DNA of 6,704 nucleotides, taken from contig JAIXYF010000406.1 in the NCBI GenBank assembly GCA_027490345.1, positions 1 through 6,704 of the forward strand, in the 5' to 3' direction. Each line of letters starts with the position of its first letter. Positions within the stretch are counted from its first letter, which is position 1. The DNA is from Novosphingobium sp. (lineage in GTDB: Bacteria > Pseudomonadota > Alphaproteobacteria > Sphingomonadales > Sphingomonadaceae). A program made the translations under genes and the position numbers. Below, piece by piece: positions 5,334 through 6,704 of the stretch. The notes under the pieces are model-generated. The model searched no databases. It was not told where the DNA came from and worked only from the letters and a program-made list of their open reading frames with translations.

Positions 5334-6260
5334 TTACTTGATGCCGGCAGCCGCCGCGACTTCAGCGGCGAAGTCGGTGGCTTCCTTCTCGATGCCTTCG
5401 CCCAGCTGGAAGCGGACATAGTCGACCAGCGTGATCTTGGTGCCGGCTGCCTTGCCAGCCGCCTCGACGACCTGCGCGACGGGGGTCTTGTTGTCCATCA
5501 CGAAGAGCTGCGAAAGCAGCGCGTTGTCCTTGGCGAACTTGGCAATCGCGCCATCGACCATTTTGGCCTGCACTTCGGCGGGCTTGCCGCTTTCAGCAGC
5601 CTTTTCTGCCGCGATCTTGCGTTCGCGCGCGATCATTTCGGGATCGAGGCCTTCGGCGTTCAGCGCCTGCGGGAAAGCTGCGGCGATATGCATCGCGATC
5701 TGCTTGCCCAGCGGTTCGAGCACATCGGCACCGGCTTCGGATTCAAGCGCGACGAGCACGCCGATCTTGCCGAGGCTGGGCGCAGCAGCGTTGTGCATAT
5801 AAGGCACGACGAGGCCCGAGGGGACCGCAACGGTCTTCATGCGGCGAACCTGCTGGTTCTCACCGATGGTGGCCACATTGTTGGTCAGCTTGTCGGTCAC
5901 CGTGCCGCCATCGGGATAAGGCGCGGCCTTCAGCGCGTCGATATCATCTGCGGCAAGGCCCAGAGCAACCTGAGTCGTCTTGCGGACAAAGTCCTGGAAC
6001 TGCTCGTTCTTGGCCACGAAATCGGTTTCCGAGTTCACCTCGACGGCAACGCCGCGGGTGCCCGAAACGGCAACGCCGACAAGGCCTTCAGCCGCCGTGC
6101 GGCTCGACTTCTTGGCGACGGCAGCCAGGCCCTTGGCGCGGAGCGCGTCAACCGCGGCCTCCAGGTCGCCGCCGGACTCGTCCAGCGCCTTCTTGCAATC
6201 CATCATGCCCGCGCCAGTGCGCTCGCGCAGGGTCTTCACGTCAGCGGCGGTATAGGCCAT
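5334..6260 (-). CDS. tsf: Translation elongation factor Ts
   Basis: This 308-residue cytoplasmic protein exchanges GDP for GTP on EF-Tu. The N-terminal UBA-like domain (about 1-50) has the family signature LRERTGAGMMDCKKAL. The core begins near residue 55 and contains the highly conserved SETDFVAKNEQF stretch (77-88); in E. coli the TDFVAKN segment carries the Asp-Phe pair inserted into EF-Tu near the Mg-binding site (here D80 and F81). The second subdomain shows HNAAAPSLGKIGVLVALES (146-164), the equivalent of the H-x-x-GRIGVLV region. The C-terminal part ends with a LVDYVRFQLGEGIEKEATDF stretch (about 278-297). The start ATG at 6260-6258 follows AAGAAGGA at a suitable distance of about 8 bases. 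It is the second gene after rpsB, an arrangement nearly universal in bacteria; the 123-base spacer between them holds two hairpins that may set the S2:EF-Ts ratio. Confidence 0.97.
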   Translation of the reverse strand: MAYTAADVKTLRERTGAGMMDCKKALDESGGDLEAAVDALRAKGLAAVAKKSSRTAAEGLVGVAVSGTRGVAVEVNSETDFVAKNEQFQDFVRKTTQVALGLAADDIDALKAAPYPDGGTVTDKLTNNVATIGENQQVRRMKTVAVPSGLVVPYMHNAAAPSLGKIGVLVALESEAGADVLEPLGKQIAMHIAAAFPQALNAEGLDPEMIARERKIAAEKAAESGKPAEVQAKMVDGAIAKFAKDNALLSQLFVMDNKTPVAQVVEAAGKAAGTKITLVDYVRFQLGEGIEKEATDFAAEVAAAAGIK

Positions 6261-6295
6261 CGCAGTGATCCTTCTTGTCTCGTGAATATGGGAGA

Positions 6296-6316
6296 GGCCG
6301 CAGCTCCGCTGCGGCC
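6296..6316 (-). other. Perfect 9-bp stem-loop upstream of tsf
   Basis: GGCCGCAGC (6296-6304) and GCTGCGGCC (6308-6316) pair without mismatch around a 3-base loop. On the minus strand the sequence that follows is TCTCCC, so a terminator U-run is lacking. The element ends about 35 bases before the tsf ATG and leaves its ribosome binding site free. A role as partial attenuator or RNase barrier between rpsB and tsf is plausible by analogy with the E. coli rpsB-tsf spacer, but not shown. Confidence 0.5.
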
Positions 6317-6336
6317 CGTAGTCAGTATCCGGGTCA

Positions 6337-6375
6337 GTTCGGTGACGGCGCCGTGGCTGGCACCATCACCCGAAC
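6337..6375 (-). other. Long imperfect hairpin directly after rpsB
   Basis: Arms 6337-6352 and 6359-6375 form 16 pairs with one bulged base and a 6-base loop. Two positions are C/A mismatches on the plus strand but become G-U wobble pairs in minus-strand RNA. The stem is therefore continuous apart from the bulge only in the transcript that is actually made. It lies 8 bases after the rpsB stop. No T-run follows. Likely an mRNA 3'-end stabiliser or attenuator stem for rpsB. Confidence 0.5.
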
Positions 6376-6383
6376 CGATACAA

Positions 6384-6704
6384 TCAGGCTTCGGCCGGCT
6401 CGGCCGCAGCGTCTTCCGGCAGAGGCTCGGCCATCGCGCCAAGGTCTGCGCCCGAAGCAATCGCGGCATCGCGGCCGCCGCGCGTGGCAGCAGCGGCAAT
6501 CGCCTCGCAATAGAGGCGGATCGCGCGGCTGGCATCGTCATTCGCCGGAACCGGGAACGCGATACCATCGGGCGAGACGTTGGAATCGAGGATCGCCACG
6601 ACCGGGATACCCAGCACATTGGCTTCCTTGATCGCCAGTTCTTCCTTGTTGGCGTCGATCACGAACATCACGTCGGGAATGCCGCCCATGTCGCGGATGC
6701 CGCC
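6384..6704 (-). CDS. rpsB: 30S ribosomal protein S2, C-terminal part (gene starts outside the window)
   Basis: This is the last 106 residues and the stop codon of ribosomal protein uS2, which sits at the head-body junction of the small subunit and is needed to bind S1 in many bacteria. The visible part begins GGIRDMGGIPDVMFVIDANKE. The second S2 family signature runs from PDVMFVID through KEANVLGIP. After it come the conserved DSNVSPDGIAFPVPANDDASRAIRLY block and a C-terminal tail of about 45 residues rich in Ala, Glu and Pro. Such tails vary in length between species and are often acidic. The frame is open to the right edge of the window, so the start and promoter cannot be seen. The downstream neighbour is tsf, as in nearly all bacteria. 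Confidence 0.96.
   Translation of the reverse strand, partial: GGIRDMGGIPDVMFVIDANKEELAIKEANVLGIPVVAILDSNVSPDGIAFPVPANDDASRAIRLYCEAIAAAATRGGRDAAIASGADLGAMAEPLPEDAAAEPAEA

Noticed and set aside
5162..5419. N-terminal extension of pyrH by 86 codons, reaching into tsf
   Set aside because: The segment crosses the tsf-pyrH spacer and the tsf C-terminus, and is rich in Pro, Ser and Arg with no kinase likeness. UMP kinases of this family begin just before the KLSGE motif, as the 5161 start does.
1..6704. Mobile element, CRISPR array, phage or defence system, tRNA or other RNA gene
   Set aside because: Essentially the whole window is taken up by standard housekeeping genes in a conserved order with short spacers. 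No transposase, regularly spaced repeat, cloverleaf or foreign-looking composition was seen.

Overview
The window comes from a GC-rich alphaproteobacterium. The protein sequences look most like the Sphingomonadales (Novosphingobium/Sphingomonas-like); this placement rests on recognition of protein style and gene order, not on a search. All convincing genes lie on the minus strand, so transcription runs from the right end of the window to the left. It is the conserved core block rpsB-tsf-pyrH-frr-uppS-cdsA-dxr-rseP, probably followed by bamA at the left edge. In E. coli dxr lies between frr and ispU/uppS; here it lies between cdsA and rseP.

Layout from right to left (transcription order): the C-terminal 106 codons of rpsB (6384-6704); a 123-base spacer with two strong stem-loops; tsf (5334-6260); a 172-base spacer with repeats, competing hairpins and a good sigma70-type promoter candidate for pyrH; then pyrH (4436-5161), frr (3862-4419), uppS (3134-3865), cdsA (2386-3147), dxr (1232-2389) and rseP (111-1235) packed almost without gaps. 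From frr to rseP every junction overlaps: three 4-base stop/start overlaps, GTGA, ATGA and TTGA, and one 14-base overlap. This is the pattern of one translationally coupled mRNA. After rseP there are 72 bases with a UUCG-tetraloop hairpin, and then the likely first 12 codons of the next gene.

The genes join translation (ribosomal protein S2, EF-Ts, ribosome recycling factor) to cell-envelope building. PyrH makes UDP, the precursor of UTP and CTP. CdsA uses CTP to make CDP-diacylglycerol for phospholipids. DXR commits carbon to the MEP isoprenoid route, whose products UppS turns into the undecaprenyl carrier for peptidoglycan. RseP is the intramembrane protease of the envelope stress response, and BamA, if present next door, inserts outer-membrane proteins.

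I found no mobile element, CRISPR array, tRNA/rRNA gene or sign of horizontal transfer, and no new multi-gene system. The most informative non-coding parts are the two intergenic regions flanking tsf. The coding oddities are a TTG start for rseP and two substitutions in a normally conserved loop of PyrH.
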